The position numbers and the translations under genes are program-made. Positions 51,020 through 60,025 of a DNA stretch of 64,000 bases are shown here, piece by piece (the first letter of the stretch is position 1; the number at the start of each line of letters is the position of its first letter). Below the pieces are notes generated by a model. That model saw only the letters and a list, made by a program, of their open reading frames with translations. It was not told where the DNA came from and ran no database searches. The stretch spans positions 1 through 64,000 of the forward strand of contig CALXDC010000010.1 of the NCBI GenBank assembly GCA_944386975.1, read 5' to 3'. The stretch is from an uncultured Oscillospiraceae bacterium. GTDB taxonomy: Bacteria; Bacillota; Clostridia; Oscillospirales; Oscillospiraceae.

Positions 51020-52411
51020 TCACGCCGCCGGAACATGGTCCGGCTGCTTCAGCTGCCGCCACACCGTCAGCATCATGGTAATGTAGCAGGCTGCGCCGCC
51101 GATGACATTGGACACCGGCTCCGCCGCAAAAACCCCGTAGGGCCCCATAAGATGGGACAGCAGATACATGGCGGGAATCACCAGAATCACCTTTCGGAAC
51201 AGGGAGAAAAACACCGCCTTCCGAGCGTAGCCCAGGGCCACGAAGGTGTGCTGGCCGGAGCTCTGGAATGCCATGGCAAAGTAGGCACAGAAGAAAATCT
51301 GCATGGCCCGCACGCCGATGTCCAGCAGGGCCGGGTCGTCGTTAAACAGCATGATCCACGCCTTGGGGAAGAGCATGATGAAGGCCCAGGTGACCACGCT
51401 ATAGCCCAGGGAGGCCAGGGTGACAAACCGAATGCCCTGACGGACCCGGCTATACTGTCCCGCGCCGAAGTTGTACCCCAGCACCGGCTGAGCGCCTTGG
51501 GTAAGGCCCTGAATGGGCTGGATGAAAATTTCCCGGACGGAGGTGGTGACGGTCATGGCGCTGACGTACAGGTCCCCCATAGCCGCCCCGCCGTGGAGGG
51601 TGCCGTAGTGCTGCAGGAGGGCGTTGCCGGTGCCCTGGACCAGACTGTTGGTGACGGAGAAGGTGAATCCCGAGAGGCCCAGGGAGGTAATACGGCCGAT
51701 GAGGGGCAGGTGAAACCCGAGGCACCGGCGGGTAAGGGGGAGGATGGCCTTCTTCCCCGTGAGAAAGCGGAGGACCCACAGGGCGGAGCAGAGCTGGGAA
51801 ATTACCGTGGCCAGCGCCGCCCCGGCGATGCCCATGTTGAAAAGGAAAATAAAAACGGGGTCCAGAATGGTGTTCAGCACCGCCCCCAGCAGCACCGTCA
51901 TCATCCCCGTGCGGCCAAAGCCCTGGGCGTTGATGAAGGGATTCATGCCAAGAGACAGCATCACCGGGATGGTACCGATAAGGTAGATCAGCAGGTACTG
52001 CCGCCCGTAGACCACTGTGGCGTCGCTGCCACCCACCAGATAGAGAATGGGGTCCAGAAAGAGATAGAACACCGCCATCAGCGCCGCCCCCAGTACCAGC
52101 AGGTACACAAAGGCGTTGCCCATGATCCGCTGGGCCTCCTGGTCGTCCCCGTGGCCCCGGGCAATGGAAAAGAGGGGCGCCCCTCCCATGCCGGAGAGGT
52201 TGGAGAAGGCGGTGATGATGTACACCACCGGCATCACAAGGCCGATGCCGGTGAGGGCGTCCCGGCCCACGTCGGGGATGTGGCCGATGAACATGCGGTC
52301 CACCACGTTGTATAGCACCACCGTCAGCTGGGCCACCGTCATGGGCACCGCCAGAGACAAAATGCTCTTGGCAATGGAGCCCTGTGAGAAGTCGTTCTTG
52401 CTCTCTTTCAT
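51020..52411 (-). CDS. MATE-family multidrug efflux transporter
   Basis: 463 residues and 12 membrane helices in two repeats, driven by Na+ or H+. SILSLAVPMTVAQLTVVLYNVVDRMFIGHIP at the N-terminus, GMNPFINAQGFGRTGMMTVLLGAVLNTILDPVFIF near 158 and the second-half QGAQPVLGYNFGAGQYSRVRQGI are typical. Substrate unknown. It is a single gene; acaagggag precedes the ATG at 52411. Confidence 0.9.
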   Translation of the reverse strand: MKESKNDFSQGSIAKSILSLAVPMTVAQLTVVLYNVVDRMFIGHIPDVGRDALTGIGLVMPVVYIITAFSNLSGMGGAPLFSIARGHGDDQEAQRIMGNAFVYLLVLGAALMAVFYLFLDPILYLVGGSDATVVYGRQYLLIYLIGTIPVMLSLGMNPFINAQGFGRTGMMTVLLGAVLNTILDPVFIFLFNMGIAGAALATVISQLCSALWVLRFLTGKKAILPLTRRCLGFHLPLIGRITSLGLSGFTFSVTNSLVQGTGNALLQHYGTLHGGAAMGDLYVSAMTVTTSVREIFIQPIQGLTQGAQPVLGYNFGAGQYSRVRQGIRFVTLASLGYSVVTWAFIMLFPKAWIMLFNDDPALLDIGVRAMQIFFCAYFAMAFQSSGQHTFVALGYARKAVFFSLFRKVILVIPAMYLLSHLMGPYGVFAAEPVSNVIGGAACYITMMLTVWRQLKQPDHVPAA

Positions 52412-52477
52412 GCGAATTTCTCCCTTGTATGACAAGTAAAACCGTCTTTTTTCTTTATTTTACTCCCTTTTTTTCAA

Positions 52478-52510
52478 AAATACAAGAGAGGACCGCGATG
52501 CGGTCCTCTC
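52478..52510 (-). terminator. Terminator of cysS
   Basis: Stem GAGAGGACCG / CGGTCCTCTC followed on the minus strand by TTGTATTTTTG. Confidence 0.82.
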
Positions 52511-52534
52511 CTGCTCTGATTTCACAATTTCCGG

Positions 52535-53980
52535 TTACACCCGCCGCCAGGAGGCCCCCTCCTTGGTGTCGGTAATCTCAATGCCCTGGGCCTTCAGTTC
52601 GTCCCGGATGCGGTCGGCCTCGGCAAAGTTCTTGGCCTTTTTGGCCTCGTAGCGCTGGAGCACCAGGGCGTCGACGGCGGCGTCCCCCTCGCCGGTGATG
52701 GTATAGCCTCCGGCGGCGCTGGTGGCCTGGGCGGCCTCGCGCTCCCGGAGAGCGGCGGCCTTCTCCAGAAGGCTCAGGCTCAGCACCTCATCAAAGCTGC
52801 CCAGAATGGCCAGCTTGGTGGCATCATTGGTCTTGGCCTTCAGGGCGTCGTACAGAGCGGTGACGCCCATGGAGGTGTTGAGATCATTGCCCACCTGCTG
52901 GAGGAACTTCTGCTTGTATTCCTCCACCGCCGCGGCATCCGCCTCCCCGTCCTTGGGGTTCAGGGCGGCAATGCGCTTGATCAGCTTCTGGTAGGCGCCC
53001 TGGGCGTTGCTGAGGTTTTCCCAGGAAAACACCAGGGCCTTGCGGTAGTGGCTCTGGAGGCAGAAGAAGCGGTAGCTGAGGGGGTCGTAACCCTTCTCCT
53101 CCAGGAGGGAGACGGTCAAGAACTCGCCCTTGGACTTGGACATCTTGCCGGTGTTGGTATTCAGGTGGTGGACGTGAAACCACTGCTTGCACCAGGGGTG
53201 GCCCAGGAAGGACTCAGACTGGGCAATTTCATTGGTGTGGTGGGGGAAGGCGTTGTCCACACCGCCGCAGTGGAGGTCCAGATACTCGCCGTTATGCTTG
53301 AGGGAGATGCCGGTGCACTCGATGTGCCAGCCGGGGTAGCCCACCCCCCAGGGGGAGTCCCACTTGAGGGCCTGGTCCTCAAACTTGGACTTGGTGAACC
53401 AGAGGACAAAGTCGTTCTTGTTGCGCTTGTTGACGTCCTCCTCCACGCCCTCCCGGACGCCCACGGCCAGATCCTCCTCGTCGTGGTCGTTGAAGATATA
53501 GTAGCGGGGGAGCTTGGAGGTGTCGAAGTAGACGTTGCCGCCGGCCAGATAGGCGTAGTCCTTCTCAATGAGGGTGGAGACGATCTTGATATAGTCGTCA
53601 ATGCAGTTGGTGGCGGGTTCCACCACGTCGGGGGTCTTGATGTTCAGCTTCTTGCAGTCCTGGAAAAAGGCGTCGGTGTAGAACCTGGCGATCTCCATGA
53701 CGGACTTGTGCTCCCGCTTGGCGCCCTTGAGCATCTTGTCCTCGCCGGTATCGGCGTCGCTGGCCAGATGGCCCACATCGGTGATGTTCATGACCCGGTT
53801 GACGTCATACCCCTCGTACCGGAGGAATTTCTCCAGCACGTCCTCCATGATATAGGAGCGGAGGTTGCCGATGTGGGCAAAGTGGTAGACGGTAGGGCCG
53901 CAGGTGTACATCTCCACATGGCCGGGGGTGTGGGTGGTAAATTCTGCCTTCTTATGGGTGGCGCTGTTGTATAGATACAT
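52535..53980 (-). CDS. cysS: Cysteine--tRNA ligase
   Basis: Class I synthetase charging tRNA-Cys. 481 residues: the HIGH motif appears as AHIGNLRSYI near 36, KMSKSKGEF near 280, and Zn-binding residues in TCGPTVYHF, IECTGIS and HCGGVDNAFPHHTNE. The start ATG at 53980 follows aaaggagtcaccgct. The next gene upstream on this strand is cysE, separated by a 540-600 bp repeat; in related bacteria cysE and cysS often form one T-box operon. Confidence 0.96.
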   Translation of the reverse strand: MYLYNSATHKKAEFTTHTPGHVEMYTCGPTVYHFAHIGNLRSYIMEDVLEKFLRYEGYDVNRVMNITDVGHLASDADTGEDKMLKGAKREHKSVMEIARFYTDAFFQDCKKLNIKTPDVVEPATNCIDDYIKIVSTLIEKDYAYLAGGNVYFDTSKLPRYYIFNDHDEEDLAVGVREGVEEDVNKRNKNDFVLWFTKSKFEDQALKWDSPWGVGYPGWHIECTGISLKHNGEYLDLHCGGVDNAFPHHTNEIAQSESFLGHPWCKQWFHVHHLNTNTGKMSKSKGEFLTVSLLEEKGYDPLSYRFFCLQSHYRKALVFSWENLSNAQGAYQKLIKRIAALNPKDGEADAAAVEEYKQKFLQQVGNDLNTSMGVTALYDALKAKTNDATKLAILGSFDEVLSLSLLEKAAALREREAAQATSAAGGYTITGEGDAAVDALVLQRYEAKKAKNFAEADRIRDELKAQGIEITDTKEGASWRRV

Positions 53981-54009
53981 AGCGGTGACTCCTTTATTTT
54001 TTATTTTTT

Positions 54010-54604
54010 ATCTTCTGACGGAGGGTGGTCGTTCTGTTTTACCCGACGGTATTTTGTTTGGTGTTTTGCCTCCGGCGGGTGACTTTTCTCGCGGAAGAAA
54101 AGTCACCATCTCCGCGCTAAGAGCCTCGCTTCGCTCGGTTGCGCTCCGAAACACCTCGCTGCGGCTCGGTGAAAGTCCGCTTAGAACCTACGGTTCTAAG
54201 GACTCCCTCGTTTCCTACCCAAACTTGGAAGTCAGAGAGGCGTTTTGCTGTTAGCTTTGTCCGGGTGACGCCTGTTTGGGTCGTCTTCTGCTCCTGCGCC
54301 GCGCTTTAAGCGCGCTCATCTGTTGGGTAGACGCGGATGCTTTCGTCTACCGTTTTTCCGCGAATGAGTTTGTGCGGCGTTGGCAAGTCTGACAGCATCG
54401 GTGCAGAAGCTATAACGACCACCAGGGGAGCGCGCTGAAGCGCGGAAACAGGGGAACTCCGACCCCCTTGCAGGGTCAGCCGGAAAAGCCATCGAACAAA
54501 CGGGACAGATTTCCCCAAATAGGCCGAAAGGAGTCCTTAGAACCTTGGTTCTAAGCGGACTTTTGCCTACTTTTCTTCCGCGAGAAAAGTAGGCCGCCGG
54601 AGGC
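54010..54604. repeat. Dispersed non-coding element, copy 2
   Basis: Closely related to the element at 3733-4346 and in the same orientation. The inner ends GCCTCCGGCGG (54068-54078) and CCGCCGGAGGC (54594-54604) are inverted; the hairpins with CTTTTCTC..GAGAAAAG and the CTTAGAACC / GGTTCTAAG pairs are present. The middle ~200 bp differs most between copies. The left flank TTCTGACGGAGGG resembles the outer end of copy 1 but the right outer end is not clear here. It lies between cysE and cysS. Confidence 0.8.
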
Positions 54605-54655
54605 AGGACTAGGGATCGAAACACCGTCGGCCTCCGACAAAGAGAAAATCTCCCG

Positions 54656-55429
54656 TCAGCAGGCTTCCTTCTCCTCTTCGGAGGAAGAGGAAGCCACAGA
54701 GGAGGCAGCAGTGGCGGCGGCAGCCGTCTCTCCCAAGCCTCTGGCGCAGGGGGGGACCTCCCCCGCCTCCCGCTCCATCTTTTTCAGGCGGCACTCTGCC
54801 TGGCGCAGCTGGCGCTCCAGCTCCTCAATCCGGTAGCTCAGGGCGGTGATCTTCGCCAACGTGGGGTTCTCCACGCTGGTCTGGTCCACCTCGTCGGCGT
54901 AGGAGTGGACCTTCTTCCCCCCTACCCGGACGATCTGGGCCGGTACGCCCACGGCAGTGGCGTTTTCCGGCACCTCCTGGAGCACCACCGCCCCCGCGGC
55001 GATGCGGGCGTTGTCGTGAATCACGATGGGTCCCAGCACCTTGGCGCCGGATCCCACCATCACATTGTTCCCAATGGTGGGGTGGCGCTTCCCCACGTCC
55101 TTGCCCGTGCCCCCCAGGGTCACCCCCTGGTATAAGAGCACGTCGTCCCCCAGCTCCGCCGTCTCGCCGATGACGATGCCGGTGCCGTGGTCAATCACCA
55201 GCCGCCGGCCGATGGTGGCCCCGGGGTGGATTTCAATGCCGGTCCAGAACCGGCTCCATTGGCTCACCACACGGGCCAGAAACCGCAGCTTGTGGCAAAA
55301 CAGCCAGTGGGCCAGACGGTGATATAAGGTGGCATGGACGCCGCTGTAGAGCAGAAAAATCTCCAGCTTGCTCCGGGCGGCGGGGTCCCGCCGCTGGTAG
55401 GCGCCCAGCGTCTCGCGCAGTCCAATCAT
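54656..55429 (-). CDS. cysE: Serine O-acetyltransferase
   Basis: First step of cysteine synthesis: acetyl-CoA plus serine to O-acetylserine. 257 residues. The left-handed beta-helix core is clear: HPGATIGRRLVIDHGTGIVIGETAELGDDVLLYQGVTLGGTGKD (about 68-110), KRHPTIGNNVMVGSGAKVLG, and the Cys-family C-terminus. After it comes a coiled segment (YRIEELERQLRQAECRLKKMERE) and an Ala/Ser/Glu-rich tail, longer than the compact EpsC type. The start at 55429 follows gaaggaagg; the frame open above is the T-box. Confidence 0.94.
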   Translation of the reverse strand: MIGLRETLGAYQRRDPAARSKLEIFLLYSGVHATLYHRLAHWLFCHKLRFLARVVSQWSRFWTGIEIHPGATIGRRLVIDHGTGIVIGETAELGDDVLLYQGVTLGGTGKDVGKRHPTIGNNVMVGSGAKVLGPIVIHDNARIAAGAVVLQEVPENATAVGVPAQIVRVGGKKVHSYADEVDQTSVENPTLAKITALSYRIEELERQLRQAECRLKKMEREAGEVPPCARGLGETAAAATAASSVASSSSEEEKEAC

Positions 55430-55465
55430 AACGGTCCTTCCTTCAAACACGGGAAATCCGAGAAC

Positions 55466-55690
55466 AAAAAATCGCCCCTCTGCCCTGCGGCAGAGAGGCG
55501 CATAGCGCGGTTCCACTCTCGTTTTTCCCTTTCTCGGGCCTGTAACGTGACCCCCACGGAGGGCATTGCCCCTCCCGCTCCCGGACGCACTTCCCCCACC
55601 CTCTCCCCAGGGCGGCTTGCAGCCGGTGACCGCCCCTCTCTGTCGGGTTCCTGCCGGGTACTCTTTCCGTTCCTCGCGGCTTTTCTATCC
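55466..55690 (-). ncRNA. T-box leader of cysE
   Basis: The minus strand carries the T-box bulge sequence AGAGTGGAACCGCGC (about 55505-55519) followed by a terminator, GCGCCTCTCTGCC / GGCAGAGGGGCG + ATTTTTT (about 55462-55502). The upstream part has the long purine-rich stem region expected of Stem I. The tRNA is inferred to be Cys from the gene; the specifier codon was not pinned down. Confidence 0.88.
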
Positions 55691-55695
55691 ACATT

Positions 55696-55724
55696 ATATT
55701 ATCAGCCCCCGTCCCCTGTGTCAA
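55696..55724 (-). promoter_or_regulatory. Promoter of the cysE T-box transcript
   Basis: Minus strand TTGACA (55719-55724), 17 bp, TAATAT (55696-55701). Confidence 0.6.
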
Positions 55725-55753
55725 CCCCCCTCTCTACCGAAGAAAAAATCCCG

Positions 55754-55782
55754 TTGACAAGCGACGGTCTCAGTGCTATACT
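55754..55782 (+). promoter_or_regulatory. Extended -10 promoter of the YtrA/ABC operon
   Basis: TTGACA (55754-55759), 17 bp, TATACT (55777-55782), with TGC before the -10. Confidence 0.85.
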
Positions 55783-55800
55783 AACTGTACTAATACAGTT
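55783..55800 (+). promoter_or_regulatory. Putative operator of the YtrA-type regulator
   Basis: AACTGTACTAATACAGTT: a perfect 7-4-7 inverted repeat immediately after the -10, at the transcription start. Half-site-like GATACAG and ATACGG follow. The position suggests autorepression by the GntR protein encoded 150 bp downstream. Confidence 0.75.
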
Positions 55801-55836
55801 GATACAGATAATACGGTTCATACGGAGGTGACGGTC

Positions 55837-55920
55837 ATGACTTTGACGCTGCTGGCGCCCGCTCTTGGGGCGGGGCTCCTGCTGGCGATCTTCGCGGCGG
55901 CGCTGATCGCGCGGCGATAA
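55837..55920 (+). CDS. 27-residue predicted membrane peptide
   Basis: MTLTLLAPALGAGLLLAIFA, then AALIARR: a single hydrophobic helix with a basic end. A perfect ggaggtga ribosome site lies 6 nt before the ATG, and it is the first reading frame of the YtrA/ABC operon. Too small to classify; perhaps a small subunit or regulator of the transporter. Confidence 0.55.
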   Translation: MTLTLLAPALGAGLLLAIFAAALIARR

Positions 55921-55951
55921 CAATGACGACGAGGAAAGGAGGCGGTGCGGG

Positions 55952-56314
55952 GTGATCACGCTGAACTACCGGGACTCCCGGCCCATCTACGAGCAGATCC
56001 GGGACGGACTGCGCAAGCTGATCGTCACCGGGGCCTTAGGGCCCGACGAGAAGCTGCCCTCGGTGCGGTCCATGGCCACGGAACTGGCCATCAATCCCAA
56101 CACCATTCAGCGGGCCTACGCCCAGCTGGAGACAGAAGGCTACATCTACTCCATCCCCGGCAAGGGGAGCTTTGCCGCCCGTGTAAGCCAGGGAGGCGAC
56201 GGGCGGAAGGAGGAGCTGCTGGAAAAGCTTCGGGAGATTGTGACAGAGCTGTGCTACCTGGGGCTGACCCGGGAGGAGATCCTGACCCTGATCAAGGAGG
56301 GTGACGCGACATGA
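55952..56314 (+). CDS. GntR-family regulator, YtrA subfamily
   Basis: 120 residues. The winged HTH (about 8-75) RPIYEQIRDGLRKLIVTGALGPDEKLPSVRSMATELAINPNTIQRAYAQLETEGYIYSIPGKGSF is the YtrA type, with a short C-terminal helix instead of an effector domain. Members repress ABC-transporter operons that respond to cell-wall antibiotics. The start is GTG at 55952 behind aaaggaggcggtg. It overlaps the ATPase gene by 4 bp. Confidence 0.92.
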   Translation: MITLNYRDSRPIYEQIRDGLRKLIVTGALGPDEKLPSVRSMATELAINPNTIQRAYAQLETEGYIYSIPGKGSFAARVSQGGDGRKEELLEKLREIVTELCYLGLTREEILTLIKEGDAT

Positions 56315-57210
56315 TTGAAGTAAAAAACGTGGTAAAGACCTTTGACGGCTTTCGGGCCTTGGACGATCTGTCCATGGGGGTCCAGGAGGGAGCCATCTAC
56401 GGTCTGGTGGGCCCCAACGGAGCAGGCAAATCCACCATCATCCGCCACCTCACCGGCATCTACCGGCCCGACAGCGGCCAGGTGCTGGTGGACGGGGAGG
56501 AGGTGTACGAGAACCCGGGGCGCAAGGCCAGGCTTGCCGCCATCCCCGACGACTGGTACTACTTCCCCTCGGCCAGTGTTCTGGACATGATGCGGTTTTA
56601 CAGGGGCTTCTACCCCTCCTTCGACAGGGACCGGTATGAGAAGTTCAAGACGGTGTTCTCCATTCCGGAAAAATCCCTCATCCGCCGCCTCAGCAAAGGC
56701 ATGCAGAAACAGGTGGCCTTCTGGCTCACCATGTGCTGCCGGCCCAAATATCTGATTTTGGATGAGCCGGTGGACGGTCTTGACCCTGTGATGCGCCGCC
56801 AGGTGTGGAGCCTCATGATGGCGGACGTGGCGGAGTACGGCACCACGGTGCTGGTGAGCTCCCACAACCTCCGGGAGCTGGAGGACGTGTGCGACCACGT
56901 GGGCATTCTCAGCCGTGGCAGGCTTCTTCTGGAGCGGAGCCTCAGCGACCTCCAGGAGAATATCGTGAAGCTCCAGGCGGTGTGGCAGACCCCGGAGCCC
57001 CCGGCCCTGCCCGGGGAGATGGAGGTACTCCATACCTCCCACGTGGGGCGGGTGTACACCTACATCGTCCGGGGCAGCGCCCACGCGGTGCAGCAGCGCC
57101 TGGCCCCCCTCCAGCCCCTGATGCTGGAGGCCCTGCCCCTGAGCCTGGAGGAGATTTTCATCTATGAATTGGGAGGTGAGCACTATGCTGTCAAAGAGAT
57201 CGTACTTTAA
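56311..57210 (+). CDS. ABC transporter ATP-binding protein
   Basis: 299 residues: Walker A GLVGPNGAGKSTIIRHL near 31, signature RLSKGMQKQ near 127, Walker B YLILDEPVDGLDP near 148, and the H-loop SSHNLREL. The C-terminal ~80 residues form an accessory domain. With the YtrA regulator upstream and an integral membrane partner downstream it resembles YtrB-type exporters. The membrane gene starts inside its last 26 bp. Confidence 0.93.
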   Translation: MIEVKNVVKTFDGFRALDDLSMGVQEGAIYGLVGPNGAGKSTIIRHLTGIYRPDSGQVLVDGEEVYENPGRKARLAAIPDDWYYFPSASVLDMMRFYRGFYPSFDRDRYEKFKTVFSIPEKSLIRRLSKGMQKQVAFWLTMCCRPKYLILDEPVDGLDPVMRRQVWSLMMADVAEYGTTVLVSSHNLRELEDVCDHVGILSRGRLLLERSLSDLQENIVKLQAVWQTPEPPALPGEMEVLHTSHVGRVYTYIVRGSAHAVQQRLAPLQPLMLEALPLSLEEIFIYELGGEHYAVKEIVL

Positions 57211-59077
57211 TGCCGTGCTCTACCGGAAGAATCTGGCCCGGTTCTGGCCGTTGTGGGGCGGGATCAGCCTGGCGGGCTGCGTGGTGCCCCTCTACATGCT
57301 GCTGATGCTGATGAGCTATAGCGGCGCGGGCTTCCATATCGAGAACAGCGATGTGAGCAACGCCATTTATGCGGTGCTCACCGTGATGGTGCCGGCGGGG
57401 CTGCTGGTGTACGCCGCCCTGTGCGGGGTGCTGTGCTGGGGGTATCTGACCAACAGCCGCAGCGTGGGGCTCTACCACACCCTGCCGGTGAGCCGGACCT
57501 GCCTCTTCCTCACCACCGTGGCCTCGGGGCTCACCATGATGCTGCTGCCCTTCGTCATCGTGGGCGGGCTGTCGGTGCTGGTGCTGCTGGGCTGGGGGGT
57601 CTTTCCCCTGAAGGCCCTGATCTGGGGGGCCCTGTCGGTGATCGGGATGAGCCTGCTGTTCTTCTCCCTCATCACCTTCTCCGCCATGGTCTCCGGCAAC
57701 AGCTTTGCGGTGCTGGCCTTCTACTTCCTGGGCAACTTCCTGGCCCCCACCCTGGACTGGCTCCTCACCTCCTTTGCCCGGGGCTTCCTCTTCGGCGTCA
57801 GCAGTGACTATACCGGCAAGGTGGAGTTTTTCTCCCCCATCTTCTTTATCTACCGCAATTTCTCCACCGAATACCGGGAGACGAGCTTTGTTCTCACGGG
57901 CACCTGGGTCGTGGGGGTCTACGCCCTGGTGGGCCTGGTGATCCTGGCGGTGTCCCTGCTGCTCTACCGCCGGAGAAAGAGCGAGAGCGCCGGGGACGTG
58001 GTGGCCCAGGGCTGGCTCAAGCCCATCTTCCGCTACGGCGTGGCCCTGCTCTTCGGCCTGACTCTCGGGCAGCTACTCTATGAGTTCGTCTACGCGCTCC
58101 CCTTCGGCACCGGCCAGTACAAGCGGATGGTGCCCATGGCCATCTGCGTGGTGGTGACGGCGGTGGTGGGCTACTACGTGGCCTCTATGCTGCTGAAAAA
58201 GTCCCTGCGGGTGTTCCGGGGCAGCTGGAAGGGGGCCCTCACCACCGCAGCCATGGTGGTAATCCTCTGCGGCTGCGTCAGCTTTGACATCTTCGGCTCC
58301 GTGGGCTATGTGCCGGACCTGGAGGATGTGGAGGAGATCTCCGTCTACGGAGTTGCCCAGTCGTTCCACACCCAGGGGGACAGCGCCCTGGCGCAGCAGG
58401 TGACAGACCTCCACCGGGCCATTCTGGCCGATGAGGCCTATATCCGGGACATGACGGACCAGAGCGGCAGCTCCGCTTTCGAGTATAGCTACAATACCTG
58501 GGATACCCGGGACACCAGTTATCGGACCCTCTACCTGGAGTACACCATGAAAAACGGCGCCACCGTCCAGCGACAATACCGGCTGGCGTTGGTGGAGGAC
58601 CGGTGGCACAACCAGCCGGACACCTTTGACTACAAGCTGCGCCGGACCGTCTACGGTCCTGAGGCGGCGGTGGCCCGGGTGACGCCGGAGCACGGCGGGA
58701 CCGCAGACTCCTTCTACGCCCAGTACTGGGGCAGCGACGGCAGTCAGGAGCTGAACCTGAGCGGCGACGCGGCCCGGAAAATCTACGAGGCGGTGCTGAA
58801 GGACACCGCCGCCGGCTACACCTTTACCGATGAGATCTTCGGCAGTGGAGACAGCACCAGCTCCTACCTCTGCTCCATGGAGTTCTACTTCCGCTATCGG
58901 GAGGAGAATACTCCCCAGGAAGCCTACCGGCAGGAGAGCGTGTATGTGGATCTGAACTTCTTCATGTCCGACACCAAGGCGGCCCTGGAGGAAGTGGCTC
59001 CGGAGTGGTATGCGGATCTGCTGGAATCCAACGGCGTCACCTCCGTGTCTCTTGGCACCGCCACCATGGAGACCTGA
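57185..59077 (+). CDS. ABC transporter membrane protein, large YtrC/D-like
   Basis: 630 residues. About ten membrane helices lie in the first 400 (two blocks, near 20-250 and 280-360), followed by an extracytoplasmic domain of about 240 residues (YIRDMTDQSGSSAFEYSYNTW, and FNLD-like strands to the end), containing DLEDVEEISVYG. It is the likely permease for the upstream ATPase. The start at 57185 follows ttgggaggtgagc, overlapping the ATPase gene. Substrate unknown. Confidence 0.85.
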   Translation: MLSKRSYFNAVLYRKNLARFWPLWGGISLAGCVVPLYMLLMLMSYSGAGFHIENSDVSNAIYAVLTVMVPAGLLVYAALCGVLCWGYLTNSRSVGLYHTLPVSRTCLFLTTVASGLTMMLLPFVIVGGLSVLVLLGWGVFPLKALIWGALSVIGMSLLFFSLITFSAMVSGNSFAVLAFYFLGNFLAPTLDWLLTSFARGFLFGVSSDYTGKVEFFSPIFFIYRNFSTEYRETSFVLTGTWVVGVYALVGLVILAVSLLLYRRRKSESAGDVVAQGWLKPIFRYGVALLFGLTLGQLLYEFVYALPFGTGQYKRMVPMAICVVVTAVVGYYVASMLLKKSLRVFRGSWKGALTTAAMVVILCGCVSFDIFGSVGYVPDLEDVEEISVYGVAQSFHTQGDSALAQQVTDLHRAILADEAYIRDMTDQSGSSAFEYSYNTWDTRDTSYRTLYLEYTMKNGATVQRQYRLALVEDRWHNQPDTFDYKLRRTVYGPEAAVARVTPEHGGTADSFYAQYWGSDGSQELNLSGDAARKIYEAVLKDTAAGYTFTDEIFGSGDSTSSYLCSMEFYFRYREENTPQEAYRQESVYVDLNFFMSDTKAALEEVAPEWYADLLESNGVTSVSLGTATMET

Positions 59078-59164
59078 CAAAAAAACGCACAACTTTCGGA
59101 AAAGTGCGGGAGGCGGATGGGGAAAAACCCTGGGGATTCCTGTCGAAAGGGCGGGAAATCAAGG

Positions 59165-59211
59165 TTTTACACATTTTCCACATAGTTTTCCACATGGTTA
59201 TGTAAACGCAA
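59165..59211 (+). repeat. Cluster of TTTTCCACA repeats
   Basis: Two TTTTCCACA at 59174-59182 and 59186-59194, 12 nt apart, with TTTACACA and TTATGTAAAC flanking. One base from the DnaA box TTATCCACA. Could be DnaA-binding or chance in a short AT-rich stretch. Confidence 0.4.
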
Positions 59212-59238
59212 TTTCCCTGAAAAAGTGCTGGAATCCGC

Positions 59239-59270
59239 CCGTCCTCCCGAAGAGAAAACAACGGGAGGAC
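59239..59270 (+). terminator. Terminator-like hairpin after the ABC operon
   Basis: CCGTCCTCCCG / CGGGAGGACGG stem with a 12 nt loop and no T run; may process or weakly terminate the ABC transcript. Confidence 0.5.
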
Positions 59271-59287
59271 GGCGGAGGCAAAACAGA

Positions 59288-59321
59288 AGGAGGCCCGACC
59301 CCATTGGGGGCCGGGCCTCCT
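59288..59321 (-). terminator. Terminator of the V-ATPase operon
   Basis: AGGAGGCCCG / CGGGCCTCCT stem with internal pairing; on the minus strand it is followed by TCTGTTTTG. Confidence 0.72.
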
Positions 59322-59332
59322 GTTGTGCTTTT

Positions 59333-59989
59333 TTACGCGGGCTTGAAGTTGTGGGCCTCCTGGAGCACCATGTCCTTGACCTTCATGAGGCGGGTGATAT
59401 TGCCGCGCTCGTTCTCGTCCAGCTTCATGGTGATATACTTGATCTTCTCCTGCATCTCAGGAATCATCACGTATTCCAGGGCGTTGACCCGGCGGCGGGT
59501 CTTTTCGATATCCTCCGCCAGAAGCTGCATGGTCTTTTCCACCTCGGCCAGTTCCAGCATGTCCTGGAACACCCGGTTCAAGGCGTCCACCGCCGCGTCC
59601 AGCTCGCCGCTGGTCTGGGCGAAGCCGTAGGGGTAGACCTCCGTGGGGTCCTCGTTGCGGGTGTGGAATTCATACACCGGCACGTTGACGCTCATCACGT
59701 TCTTGAACTTCATGTCCAGCTCCACGCTCTGCTTGGGGTACAAGAGCGCCTGCTCCAGCATCTCCGGGCCCATGATGGCCGAGGCCACCGTGAAGGCGGC
59801 GTTGGCCTCCTCCAGACCCTGCTCCACCTTCTTTCGCAGCTCCCGGTTCTTCCGCACGATCTCCAGAAACTGCTTCATCAGCTCGTCCCGCTTGTCCTTC
59901 AGGAGCTTGTGGCCCCGGGTGGCGGTCTTGAGACGGCCCTTCAGCCGGGTCAGCTCCATTCTGGTGGGGTTGATGGTGGCTGTCGCCAT
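59333..59989 (-). CDS. ntpD: V-type ATP synthase subunit D
   Basis: Central-stalk subunit that turns inside the A3B3 head. 218 residues, long coiled helices at both ends: [35 protein letters not shown] and [31 protein letters not shown]. The last gene of the operon in this window, 36 nt after subunit B. Confidence 0.95.
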   Translation of the reverse strand: [218 protein letters not shown]

Positions 59990-60025
59990 AGGTTCACCTC
60001 CCTTTTCCGTGGGCTGTGGCCGCCA

